Shown here in pieces: positions 27,170-35,730 of a stretch of 64,000 bases of DNA (positions are counted from its first letter, which is position 1; each line of letters begins with the position of its first letter). The position numbers were made by a program, and so were the translations under genes. Source of the DNA: an uncultured Peptococcaceae bacterium (GTDB taxonomy: Bacteria; Bacillota; Peptococcia; Peptococcales; Peptococcaceae). The notes under the pieces are model-generated. The model was given only the letters and a program-made list of their open reading frames with translations. It was not told the DNA's origin and did no database searches. Location of the stretch: the NCBI GenBank assembly GCA_949743265.1, contig CATJSX010000152.1, forward strand, positions 1 through 64,000, given 5' to 3'.

Positions 27170-27898
27170 GTGACTTATCAAGAGCTTATCAAACAAGCCA
27201 TTGATCTAAAAAATAAAGAGCAGTATGAAGAAGCCGTTAAGGTTTTTAGCGAAGCAATCGCACTGGATGATAGCCAGCCGGAAGGCTATTTTTATCGCGC
27301 CAATGTATATAACCACAGCTTAAAGCAATTTCGCCTAGCGCTCAAAGACTACACACAAGCCATTACCTTAAAATGTGACAATGAATTTTATTATTACAAT
27401 CGAGCGTTATGTTATTTGAATTTATCAGAAGTTGACAAAGCTCTTGACGATTATACAGCCGCTTTGACCATCAATCCCAATTATGCGCTGGCTATTTGGG
27501 ATAAAGCCCTTATCGAAAGCGACAAAGAAAATTTTGAAGAAGCTTTAAAAGGCTTAAAACGAGTATTGGCGCTATCGCCACATTCAGCCGCTATTGTTTA
27601 TAAAGACGTTGGTAATATTTATTACAAATTAGAAGAATACGACCAAGCATTGGAAAATTTTAACGAATCATTAGCACGCGACAGCTATTATACCTACGCA
27701 TATAAAGGTCGTGCAATGGTGTATAGCGCTTTGGGTCAATATGAACAAGCATTGAATGATTTAAACAAAACACTAGAAATTGATCCTAAGGATATAGACG
27801 GCTATCGCAAACGCAGCCAACTATATCAAAAGATGGGACGTCAGATAGAGGCTGACTCTGACAATGATATGATAAAAAAATTATCAATTTGTCATTAG
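27170..27898 (+). CDS. Tetratricopeptide repeat protein
   Basis: The protein is 242 residues, made almost wholly of about six TPR units, for example QYEEAVKVFSEAIAL, DKALDDYTAALTINPNYALA, EYDQALENFNESLAR and QYEQALNDLNKTLEIDPKD. No signal peptide or membrane segment is seen, so it should be a cytoplasmic protein-binding scaffold. The start is GTG at 27170 with AAGGAGG upstream, 15 bases after sdaAA, so it is probably co-transcribed with the dehydratase genes. The partner is unknown. Confidence 0.88.
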   Translation: MTYQELIKQAIDLKNKEQYEEAVKVFSEAIALDDSQPEGYFYRANVYNHSLKQFRLALKDYTQAITLKCDNEFYYYNRALCYLNLSEVDKALDDYTAALTINPNYALAIWDKALIESDKENFEEALKGLKRVLALSPHSAAIVYKDVGNIYYKLEEYDQALENFNESLARDSYYTYAYKGRAMVYSALGQYEQALNDLNKTLEIDPKDIDGYRKRSQLYQKMGRQIEADSDNDMIKKLSICH

Positions 27899-27969
27899 CA
27901 TTATTGATATTACTATGATAAAAAATTTCTTGCCAATCTTCTTACAACGTATGTTTATATTTATCTTTT

Positions 27970-27996
27970 GCCACATGCTAAGCGTGTGGCTTTTTT
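27970..27996 (+). terminator. Terminator of the sda-TPR operon
   Basis: GCCACA-GCT (27970 onward) pairs with AGC-TGTGGC (27981-27990) followed by TTTTTT. Confidence 0.88.
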
Positions 27997-28006
27997 GTGC
28001 AAACAA

Positions 28007-28036
28007 ATTACCCATGACTCGTCGTTCATGGGTAAT
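28007..28036 (-). terminator. Terminator of the NUDIX gene
   Basis: ATTACCCATGA pairs with TTCATGGGTAAT around a 7-base loop just past the NUDIX stop codon. The minus-strand tail is TTGTTTGC, moderately T-rich. Confidence 0.6.
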
Positions 28037-28044
28037 TTACTACA

Positions 28045-28470
28045 TCATGCTTCACTTTTTTGATACTCTTGATACTTGCGATAAGCCAAGCTAACTAGCG
28101 ATTTATCCTGAGAATATGTTATTTTTTCTATAGCTTCGTCTATATGAAAAAATCCGCCATCAGTAAAATCTTCCATTTTATTGACAGAAAAATCTCCGCT
28201 GTCCGCTTCCATCAAAAACCACTGAATTTTATTACGTACCGGACATTTTCTAGTATTAGAATAAAACTCGTATAAAGTTTCGCCCACCGAATCAATAATC
28301 TTTGCGTCAACACCGCCTTCATAACGCACTCTAGCAATGGCAACTTCATTAGCTATCTTACCGTTACGAATGACTCCTTTAGGCAAAACCCATTCGTTCT
28401 TATCGTTTTTTAGTAAAAATACATCATCTTCATGAAATACTACACCACCGGCACATTGTCTGATTAACAT
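28045..28470 (-). CDS. NUDIX-fold protein with degenerate NUDIX box
   Basis: The protein is 141 residues. The fold segments CAGGVVFHEDDVFLLK, EWVLPKG and a long helix are clear, but the NUDIX box (Gx5Ex7REUxEExGU) starting at G32 reads with K38 for the first Glu, A46-R47 for Arg-Glu and Y50 for the next Glu; only E51 and G53 remain. Magnesium binding and hydrolysis are therefore doubtful. It could be a sensor or binding protein. Start ATG 28470 has GGGGGA upstream. Neighbours are an opposite MFS gene and the TPR operon. Confidence 0.8.
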   Translation of the reverse strand: MLIRQCAGGVVFHEDDVFLLKNDKNEWVLPKGVIRNGKIANEVAIARVRYEGGVDAKIIDSVGETLYEFYSNTRKCPVRNKIQWFLMEADSGDFSVNKMEDFTDGGFFHIDEAIEKITYSQDKSLVSLAYRKYQEYQKSEA

Positions 28471-28677
28471 AGATCTTCCCCCTTGTTGTTTGTCATTTCC
28501 ACATTAAATGTATTTATACAATTCTTCTTAAACACACAAATTCCTGCAAAAATTTCTACAAAATTTTCGTTGTTTTTTTATTTTATGCGTTAGCAATAAA
28601 TTTTAGAAATGAAATCTTTTCAACATCGATATTTTAAACATTTAATTGAAATTGCTTAAGAAAATTCACAAAAAATG
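28471..28677. other. Divergent intergenic region between NUDIX and MFS genes
   Basis: AT-rich and without open frames that have start signals. With 28707-28823 it makes a gap of about 350 bases holding the MFS promoter. No operator-like palindrome is obvious. Confidence 0.5.
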
Positions 28678-28706
28678 TTGCGCAATATCAAATATTAGTG
28701 TAGTAT
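28678..28706 (+). promoter_or_regulatory. Promoter of the MFS gene
   Basis: TTGCGC (28678-28683), 17 bases, TAGTAT (28701-28706). The -10 is preceded by GTG. The leader is about 110 bases. Confidence 0.55.
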
Positions 28707-28823
28707 AGCATGAATATACAGTTGCTTTACTACCAAAAGCCGTTATCTACAAGAAATAAGCGACTTTTCAATCCATCCATACATCGTATAACTATACTTG
28801 AAACAAAGGAGAGGAATTATAAT

Positions 28824-30266
28824 ATGGAAGAACAAAAAGAATTCTCCCGTCATGAAGAAAATATGCTGATTTTTACTATCATGTTGGGCGGTCTGGTGGC
28901 ATTGCTTAATTCAACAACTATCAATATTGCTTTGCCCACATTTATGTTAGAATTTAATGCGCCCATCACAACCGTACAATGGGTTGTGACAGGCTATATG
29001 CTTTCTACAGGACTTATAACGCCACTAATCGGTTTTTGGGGCGACCAATACAGCAACAAGGTTATGTATCTCGTTGGTCTTGGATTATTAGCACTAGTTT
29101 CTGTGGCGTGTGCGCTTTCGCAAACTATTGAGATGCTCATCGCTTTTCGAATTCTGCAAGGAGTTGCTGGCGGAATTATTATGCCAGTAACATCGACGTT
29201 AATTTATCAATTTATTTCTCGCGAACGACAATTGATGGCTACAGCTATTACCTCTATGTCTGTTTCAGCAGGTGTAGCTATCGGTCCCTCTTTGGCAGGC
29301 GTGTTATTAAACTTTTTTACTTGGCCATCTATTTTTTGGCTGAATATTCCTCTGTGTCTTATTTGTTTAGGTTTAGCGTGGCGTTTTGTTCCTGTAAAAA
29401 TTATCAGTAGTGAACAAAAATTAGATTTACTAGGACTTGTTGCCGCCGCAGTAGGCACAGTAGGTCTTTTATTAGGTTTTAACAAAGGCGGCGATTTAGG
29501 CTGGACATCGCCGGTAACAATAGGTTTAATCGTTATCGGTGCGTTGTCGTTAATCTTTTTTGTCAAGCATGAGTTGTCAATTCAAAAGCCAATGCTAAAT
29601 TTTCGCGTTTTTAAATACAGCAAATTTACCTACTGTGTAATCATGAATTCCAGTACAGCCATCGCTACTTGTTTATCACCTTTCTTTATGCCGTTATTTT
29701 TGCAAAATGTAATGGGTATGGACGCCCTTCATTCCGGCCTAGTGTTGCTGTTTCCTTCTTTAGTAATGGCGCTTGCTTCCCCTATTGCAGGAAAATTAGG
29801 AGGGAAATTCTCTGTTCGCGGCGTTATTTTTATAGCAATGTTAATTTTATTAGGCAGTACATTTGAATTAAGCCGTTTCACATTGACGACGACTGTAGCA
29901 GGTGTTTCGCTATGGTTATCGTTACGTTATGCTGGTATTGGCTTGATGACACCTTTAATCAACAATTTCGGTATGGCGGCTGTGCCGCAGCATTTGGTAG
30001 GACATGCTTCTTCCATGATTGGCTGGACTAGACAAGTTATTTCAACGTTATCAGTAAGCATCTTTACTCTTATTTATAGCTTACGTATCATGTATCACAC
30101 CGCCAATAATATGGGCGCTACTTTAAATAGCGCAGATGCTCAACGACAAATTTTATGTTCATCAATCAATGACGTGACATTTTATTCGTTGATTATTTTA
30201 ATTTTTTGTGTGCCTATTATTTACTTCTTTAAAGACGATCCGTTAGCAAGAAAAACCAATGGCTAA
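28824..30266 (+). CDS. MFS transporter, DHA2 (14-TM) drug/proton antiporter family
   Basis: The protein is 480 residues and almost wholly hydrophobic, with about 14 membrane segments. It has the DHA2 signatures TINIALPTFMLEF, TVQWVVTGYML, GFWGDQYSNKVMY (motif A) and RILQGVAGGIIMPV (motif C region). Relatives are EmrB/QacA efflux pumps; the substrate is unknown. ATG at 28824 follows AAAGGAGAGG. No adjacent membrane-fusion protein or regulator gene is present, and a terminator follows, so it is expressed alone. Confidence 0.9.
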   Translation: MEEQKEFSRHEENMLIFTIMLGGLVALLNSTTINIALPTFMLEFNAPITTVQWVVTGYMLSTGLITPLIGFWGDQYSNKVMYLVGLGLLALVSVACALSQTIEMLIAFRILQGVAGGIIMPVTSTLIYQFISRERQLMATAITSMSVSAGVAIGPSLAGVLLNFFTWPSIFWLNIPLCLICLGLAWRFVPVKIISSEQKLDLLGLVAAAVGTVGLLLGFNKGGDLGWTSPVTIGLIVIGALSLIFFVKHELSIQKPMLNFRVFKYSKFTYCVIMNSSTAIATCLSPFFMPLFLQNVMGMDALHSGLVLLFPSLVMALASPIAGKLGGKFSVRGVIFIAMLILLGSTFELSRFTLTTTVAGVSLWLSLRYAGIGLMTPLINNFGMAAVPQHLVGHASSMIGWTRQVISTLSVSIFTLIYSLRIMYHTANNMGATLNSADAQRQILCSSINDVTFYSLIILIFCVPIIYFFKDDPLARKTNG

Positions 30267-30298
30267 CGACCGGCAAGATTCTGATGAAATTTTTAAAG

Positions 30299-30331
30299 AA
30301 CGTCGTGCCTATAAAACAGCACGACGTTTTT
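30299..30331 (+). terminator. Terminator of the MFS gene
   Basis: AACGTCGTGC (30299-30308) pairs perfectly with GCACGACGTT (30319-30328) and is followed by TTTG. Confidence 0.85.
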
Positions 30332-31032
30332 GTTTGCTTAATTTTCAATTATGATAAGCAGAAATTTGGTATCAGGACTTACTTATAAACAGAAAATACT
30401 TTTATTTGCGCTCGCATTTTAATTTCTTGGTTGATATCATGTGCTTAACAAAATATTTGCTGTCTTATTAAAATAACAATCTTAATAATGACATAAAAAA
30501 TAATTTTTTTAAACATCCTCATTACTTGCAAAATATCCCCTGCATATTATGAAATCATATTCATTATGATATAGCCAAACTATTCACATCTGCATCTGAA
30601 TAAGTCAAAGAAACAGAGTAAAAAATTGGAACGCCAATGATAATACAGTGTAATAACGTAACTTAAGTTGGTCACTGCATTAGATAAATCAAATGACGGC
30701 TTTATAAATGAATTGCTCTGAAATAAATATACAGATTATTATATCACTAAAAGCAAATTTCTATATATAGTTTACTTTTTACAATCATTCTTACTAAACA
30801 ATCATAACGCGTTTTAAAAAACAATCATATTTAATTGCAGTTTTTTTATTTCTTGTTATAACAATAGGTCTCCTGTGATTTAGATTTTATCACAGAAGAC
30901 CTATTGTTAAAATTATTTACAGAAAACTTTCATACATTCACAAAAACGCTCTAGCATATCGCTACACCGTTTTTTTACGTACTCATTATTACAGAAATTT
31001 TATTTATCATAAATTATAACGCAAAATTATCT
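30332..31032. other. Gene-free AT-rich stretch of about 700 bases
   Basis: No open reading frame with a ribosome-binding site, tRNA or known RNA motif is visible. The only strong structure is the 21-bp inverted repeat at 30859-30909. The rest looks like low-complexity intergenic or decayed DNA. Confidence 0.6.
30859..30909. repeat. 21-bp near-perfect inverted repeat, not a canonical terminator
   Basis: The arm at 30859-30879 (starting TAACAATAGGTCT) is complementary to 30889-30909 at 20 of 21 positions, with a 9-base loop. Neither flank supplies a T-run in the orientation an intrinsic terminator needs: the plus side continues AAAATTATTT and the minus side ACAAGAAATAAAAAAA. Confidence 0.75.
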
Positions 31033-31302
31033 TTAACGATTATACACTTCTGCCATAATCTTTACCGCTAACTTAAATCCATCAATAAATGAATTACATA
31101 ATTCTTGCGGTCTCAATGCCAAATGACCTTCCATCAAAAGCTCAAAAGCCACGCATTGCTCTTCTGTCAAACTCTGCATAAATTGTTGTTCATCTTCATA
31201 CCACCGTTCAGCAATTTTACGATATTCTGGCAGAGTTAAACTAAAATTTTGCAAAGGATCAATTTCACCATTAAATAGCGCTTCTAAAATATTCTCGCCC
31301 AA
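31033..31302 (-). CDS. Small acidic protein resembling DUF6809
   Basis: The protein is 89 residues, acidic and predicted all-helical. The layout (ILEALFNGEIDP start, EYRKIAERWYEDEQQFMQSL middle, FIDGFKLAVKIMAEVY end) resembles the DUF6809 family of about 90-residue Firmicutes proteins, often accessory and of unknown function. The start is TTG at 31302 with AAGGGGG 11 bases upstream, a slightly long spacing. It stands alone in a gene-poor region. Confidence 0.6.
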   Translation of the reverse strand: MGENILEALFNGEIDPLQNFSLTLPEYRKIAERWYEDEQQFMQSLTEEQCVAFELLMEGHLALRPQELCNSFIDGFKLAVKIMAEVYNR

Positions 31303-31660
31303 TGTTACTTTATCCCCCTTACATTATCAGGACAATCAAAAAAATTTACTAACCACTCTACTAACAATAGCCTTCCTCCCGCTCAATCTTTTTTATCCTA
31401 ACTAAGATTATAAAATATCAATAATCACTTTTTAAATAACATCTATTATTTCGTCATTATTATATCGTTTTTTCGTCTGTATTGCAAGAGGAAAAATACT
31501 ATTTTTGAAATTTTTTACAAATCCTAAGTCAAAATAACAGACGTAGCGTTTTTTATAGTTATAATTTCTTTAACAAGGCTTCCTTATTTCACTCCTCAAT
31601 TGATGGCGTTAAAAAAACGATTTGTGCATAAGACAATTTCCCTTTTCAACAAATCATTTT
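31303..31660. other. Intergenic stretch between two small accessory genes
   Basis: About 360 AT-rich bases upstream of the DUF6809-like gene. No gene, tandem repeat or clear terminator was seen. Confidence 0.5.
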
Positions 31661-32053
31661 TCAATTATTTTTAAAAAGATAATGATAAATGGTTAATGAT
31701 AAAGAAAACACTAAACAAGATAGTAGGGTCACACTGATTTCTTCTAGTAGCTGACCAACCGTATAAAACAATGTGGTACTGATTATGACATCCAAACAGG
31801 CATATATATAGACAGGCTGTCTAATCAAACCCTGCACAAATAGTGTTGTAATAAAACTTTTGACTGCAATATTTAAAGGCATATTCAAAACCAGATAAAA
31901 AGCAAAATACGCCAAAACGGCCGTAACAGACGTATAATGAAATCCCAAAAGCGTAAATAAACAACCGTACACGGTGGCAAATAAAAGAAATTTGCTCAGC
32001 ATGACGCCCAGCAATACCATTACAGCCACTATTCTAATCCAAAAATCTTTCAT
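31661..32053 (-). CDS. Small four-helix membrane protein, YrvL-like
   Basis: The protein is 130 residues with four predicted membrane helices. The segment VYGCLFTLLGFHYTSVTAVLAYF and the overall topology resemble YrvL, a Bacillus membrane protein that modulates the sigma factor YvrI. That assignment is tentative because only a short motif is shared. It has a leader-like basic start (MKDFWIRIV). ATG at 32053 lies after AAGGAG. It stands alone. Confidence 0.5.
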   Translation of the reverse strand: MKDFWIRIVAVMVLLGVMLSKFLLFATVYGCLFTLLGFHYTSVTAVLAYFAFYLVLNMPLNIAVKSFITTLFVQGLIRQPVYIYACLDVIISTTLFYTVGQLLEEISVTLLSCLVFSLSLTIYHYLFKNN

Positions 32054-32268
32054 TAGCGCATCTCCTTGCCTATTATTTCGCTTTGTGCCAAAAAAATCCC
32101 TGCTTGCTTTACATAGTGTTCCTAAATTTTAACATAAAACTTACCGCTCAAATGTTTTTTTAAAAGTTTCTTAAAGACCATTCGTTGCCATTGCTAAAAT
32201 TCATAGTCAATGATACAATAAATTTATTGCGCTATAACCCAATGATATATAGAAAGGAAATGGTAATA

Positions 32269-34377
32269 ATGAAACGAAATTTTATAGCTTGTTTGCTCGT
32301 TATGACATTTTTTATTTTTCCTCAACAAACTGTTTTTGCCGATATTACTACGCCAGTAACTGAAACGCAATCTTTAAGTGCGCTTGGAGATGAAACAGCA
32401 AAACTCTTAACGGAACAATATAACGTTGATAGCGTCCAATATGCTTTGATTAAAGACGGACAGATTATCCTTTCGGGAGGAGCTGGTTGGCAAGATAAAG
32501 AAAAACAAACGCCAGTAGCAACAAACACGCTTTATGGTATTGGCTCAATTAGTAAAATTTTCACCACGGTTGCCGTTATGCAGCTGGTCGACGCTGGACT
32601 TGTTCAGTTGGATAAACCGGTGACGACGTATATTCCCGAATTTACCATGGCTGATGAACGTTATAAAAATATTACCGTTCGTATGTTATTAAACCATTCC
32701 TCTGGTCTAATGGGTTCTTCTTTGAATAATGCTTTTTTATATGACGATAATGACACAATAAATCATGACACTTTTCTTCAAACGCTTAAACAACAACGTT
32801 TAAAAGCAGATCCCGGCGCTTATTCCGTCTACTGCAATGACGGCTTTACGCTGGCGGAAATTCTAGTCGAAAAAGTCAGCGGTTTAACTTTTAGTAATTA
32901 TTTGCGACAAAAAATTACTTTCCCGCTACGATTAAATAATACGCTAACTCCGCAAGATGAATTGCCTGTTGAGCGCATGGCTAAGTATTATCAAACTACT
33001 GTTGTTCCACAGGATACTGTCAACATTATTGGTACTGGCGGCATTTATTCTACTGCTGAAGATTTATGTCACTTTGCGCAGATTTTTATGGCAAAGCCTT
33101 ATACTATAAACACAATTTTGACCACTCAATCCGCTCAATTGACAAGCAAACCATCTTATAACCAAATTCTTTGGCCCGATGGTAACGATGACAATCTCAG
33201 CTATGGCTTGGGCTGGGATCGTACTAAAGGACAAAATTTCCTGCCTTACGCTATTGCATTGATCGGTAAAGGCGGTGATACACTGCTGTCTCATGGTTAT
33301 TTAACTGTCTTGCCTGAACATAATATGGCGGTAGCTGTACTTTCTTCCGGCGGCAACAGTGTCTATGCGCAAATGTTTGCAGAAAAATTACTGCTGACCG
33401 CTCTGGTGCAAAGTGGAGAATTGCCCTCTGATGCATTAAACAGCGACAAAGAAAAAGCACTATTAGCTCGCGTACAACAGTTGACAGTTGAACCAGAAAG
33501 TGCTATTACCGCACCATTAAGTGTTATGCCAGAAGAAATGATGCAATACAGCGGTTATTATGGTAATTTCGGCGGCGTGATGCGCGTCGATATTACTCAT
33601 GACGGACAACTTTTGATTACTATTCCCAACCGTTCCGATTATTCTGAAAGCTATGTATACAATCGTGATGGAATTTTTACTGATAGCACTGGTTTAGTTA
33701 GTATAAAATTTACACAAGAAGAAAACGGAAAAACATATCTGCAATTAGAAGGACCATCTTTTCTTTACGGCTTGGGTATTGGTCAAAGCAGTCAATACAA
33801 TGGACAAAAGCTAGAAGCACAGCCTGTAGCAGAAGCCGTACAAAGGATTTGGCAAGAACGAAACGGCAAATCTTATTATGTTGTTAACGAAAAATACTCG
33901 TCGCAACTATACGCTCAACCATTCTATACTATTTCGCTTATTGATGAATTATCTGGTTATGTAGGCAGTAGTTTAATTGAAAATGCCAGCAAAACGAAAA
34001 GTGTTCTTCAAATTCCCGGCGTTTATGGACGTGATTTAAAAGAGCTTACCTTTATAACCAAAAACGGCGTTGAATATCTTAATGATGGAAACAATCTTTT
34101 TATTAGCGAAGATAGTTTTTCGTATTTATCTGACGATACTATCGTTACTATTGCGAATGACGGCTATGCTCAATGGTATCACCTTGATGAATCGATATCT
34201 AATCGCACCATTACCGTCAATGCACCAGAAAACAGTACTTTTGTCATTTATGACGCTGATGGCAATTGTTTGTTTAATCGTTATGTCGCTAAAACCAATA
34301 CCACTATTCTGCCAGAAAAGGGATACATCGTTTTTGTCGGTGACGCTAAAACTGTTTTTACCATTACGCTGTCATAA
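32269..34377 (+). CDS. Secreted serine hydrolase, class C beta-lactamase/DD-peptidase family
   Basis: The protein is 702 residues. A signal peptide (MKRNFIACLLVMTFFIFPQQTVFA type, cleavage near residue 24) precedes a beta-lactamase-like domain to about residue 400: nucleophile S93 and K96 in GSISK, the YxN motif Y188-C189-N190 and a late GGDTLLSHGY (HxG-type) loop. The remaining about 300 residues form beta-rich C-terminal regions of unknown role, with tyrosine-rich strands. It could be a D-aminopeptidase, esterase or cell-wall peptidase rather than a resistance enzyme. AAAGGA lies upstream. A strong terminator follows. Confidence 0.85.
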   Translation: MKRNFIACLLVMTFFIFPQQTVFADITTPVTETQSLSALGDETAKLLTEQYNVDSVQYALIKDGQIILSGGAGWQDKEKQTPVATNTLYGIGSISKIFTTVAVMQLVDAGLVQLDKPVTTYIPEFTMADERYKNITVRMLLNHSSGLMGSSLNNAFLYDDNDTINHDTFLQTLKQQRLKADPGAYSVYCNDGFTLAEILVEKVSGLTFSNYLRQKITFPLRLNNTLTPQDELPVERMAKYYQTTVVPQDTVNIIGTGGIYSTAEDLCHFAQIFMAKPYTINTILTTQSAQLTSKPSYNQILWPDGNDDNLSYGLGWDRTKGQNFLPYAIALIGKGGDTLLSHGYLTVLPEHNMAVAVLSSGGNSVYAQMFAEKLLLTALVQSGELPSDALNSDKEKALLARVQQLTVEPESAITAPLSVMPEEMMQYSGYYGNFGGVMRVDITHDGQLLITIPNRSDYSESYVYNRDGIFTDSTGLVSIKFTQEENGKTYLQLEGPSFLYGLGIGQSSQYNGQKLEAQPVAEAVQRIWQERNGKSYYVVNEKYSSQLYAQPFYTISLIDELSGYVGSSLIENASKTKSVLQIPGVYGRDLKELTFITKNGVEYLNDGNNLFISEDSFSYLSDDTIVTIANDGYAQWYHLDESISNRTITVNAPENSTFVIYDADGNCLFNRYVAKTNTTILPEKGYIVFVGDAKTVFTITLS

Positions 34378-34412
34378 ACTTATAAAAGTCATTGTTAGTA
34401 ATAAAGCAAACA

Positions 34413-34456
34413 AAATAAGCGGTGAGTTCTTTTGTTGAAACTCACCGCTTATTTTT
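34413..34456. terminator. Bidirectional terminator between serine hydrolase and patB genes
   Basis: A 16-bp stem (AAATAAGCGGTGAGTT at 34413-34428 with its complement at 34439-34454) has a 10-base loop, followed by TTTTT-like tracts in both directions. Confidence 0.9.
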
Positions 34457-34496
34457 ATTGATATGCTTTAATTAGTAGAAATAAACCAGATAGCTG

Positions 34497-35687
34497 TCAA
34501 ACATTACTCAAAGCATTTTTAATCCGCATCATGCAATCCATCAAAATGCTTCGTGGACAAGCGATATTGATTCGTTCGAAACCAGCGCCTTGTTCGCCAA
34601 AAATATACCCTTCATCAAGCGCTACTTTGGCTTTTTTTTGCATCATTTTCTCCAATTCATCAGCTTGCAAACCATAAGCTGAAAAGTCCAGCCACATCAA
34701 ATAAGTGCCTTCACAAGGAACAACTTTAATTTTCGGCAAATTATTCTGTACAAATTCTTCTACATACCGAACATTGTCATCAAGATATCGTTTTACCGCT
34801 TCCAACCATTCTTCACCTTCATTATAGGCCGCAATAGCAGCGACAATAGCAAAAGCGTTGGGTGAAGACAATCCTACTTTATTGATAACGTTATGAAACC
34901 AATAGTCTTTAACCTGCGCATCATGAATAATGATGTTAGACAGCTGCAAACCAGCTAAATTGAAGGTTTTACTGGGCGCTGTACAAGTAAAAATATGCTC
35001 CTTATACTGAGGATACACTTTTTCTAATGGAATATGGGTCTGATTACAGCGAATAATATCGCAATGAATTTCATCAGAAATAATCCATTTTTGATATTTC
35101 TCGCTAAGCGAAGCTATTTGCCATAATTCTTCCTTTGTCCAAACACGACCAGCCGGATTATGCGGACTGCACAAAATCATCCCTTTATTGCTGGGCTGGC
35201 TGAGTTTGTCCTCCAAATCAGCAAAATCAATCGTATAGCGACCATCTTGATAAATTAGCGGATTAGTTACGATTGTACGTCCATATTCACTAATTTTTTT
35301 GGCGAAAGGATAATAAACCGGCGGTTGGATGATAATACCATCGCCAACTTCGGAAAGCGCTTCCAACAAAAAACCAATAGCTGGTACCACACCCGGTGAA
35401 AAGAAAATATCATCGTGATCTATCTGCCAGTTAAAACGGCGCTGAAACCATCCAGTAACTGCTGCATAATACGAAGGATGACTTTGTACACTGTAGCCAA
35501 AAATTAAACGATCGACCCGTTCATGTAACGCTTTAATAATCGGCTCCGCACAAGGGAAATCCATATCGGCTACCCACAAAGGCAAACAATCGTCACTAGC
35601 TGTCGGCAAAGCCAAAGCAATATTTTCCCATTTCAAGCTAAAAGTTCCTTTGCGATCGACAACCTGATCAAAATCATATTGAGTCAT
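34497..35687 (-). CDS. patB: PLP-dependent C-S lyase/aminotransferase, MalY/PatB family
   Basis: The protein is 396 residues, fold type I. Family motifs are LPLWVADMDFP near the start, LCSPHNPAGRVWTKEEL, SDEIHCDI with the PLP-contacting Asp and CTAPSKTFNLAGLQLSN with the Schiff-base Lys. Members cleave cystathionine or cysteine conjugates to pyruvate, ammonia and thiol; some are regulators. Start at 35687 follows AAAGGAG; the longer frame to 35741 overlaps gltX and lacks a site. It lies 43 bases behind gltX, so it may be the last gene of that operon. Confidence 0.88.
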   Translation of the reverse strand: MTQYDFDQVVDRKGTFSLKWENIALALPTASDDCLPLWVADMDFPCAEPIIKALHERVDRLIFGYSVQSHPSYYAAVTGWFQRRFNWQIDHDDIFFSPGVVPAIGFLLEALSEVGDGIIIQPPVYYPFAKKISEYGRTIVTNPLIYQDGRYTIDFADLEDKLSQPSNKGMILCSPHNPAGRVWTKEELWQIASLSEKYQKWIISDEIHCDIIRCNQTHIPLEKVYPQYKEHIFTCTAPSKTFNLAGLQLSNIIIHDAQVKDYWFHNVINKVGLSSPNAFAIVAAIAAYNEGEEWLEAVKRYLDDNVRYVEEFVQNNLPKIKVVPCEGTYLMWLDFSAYGLQADELEKMMQKKAKVALDEGYIFGEQGAGFERINIACPRSILMDCMMRIKNALSNV

Positions 35688-35730
35688 TGACAAAACTCCT
35701 TTTACGCTATTTTGATTACCATCGTTAACA

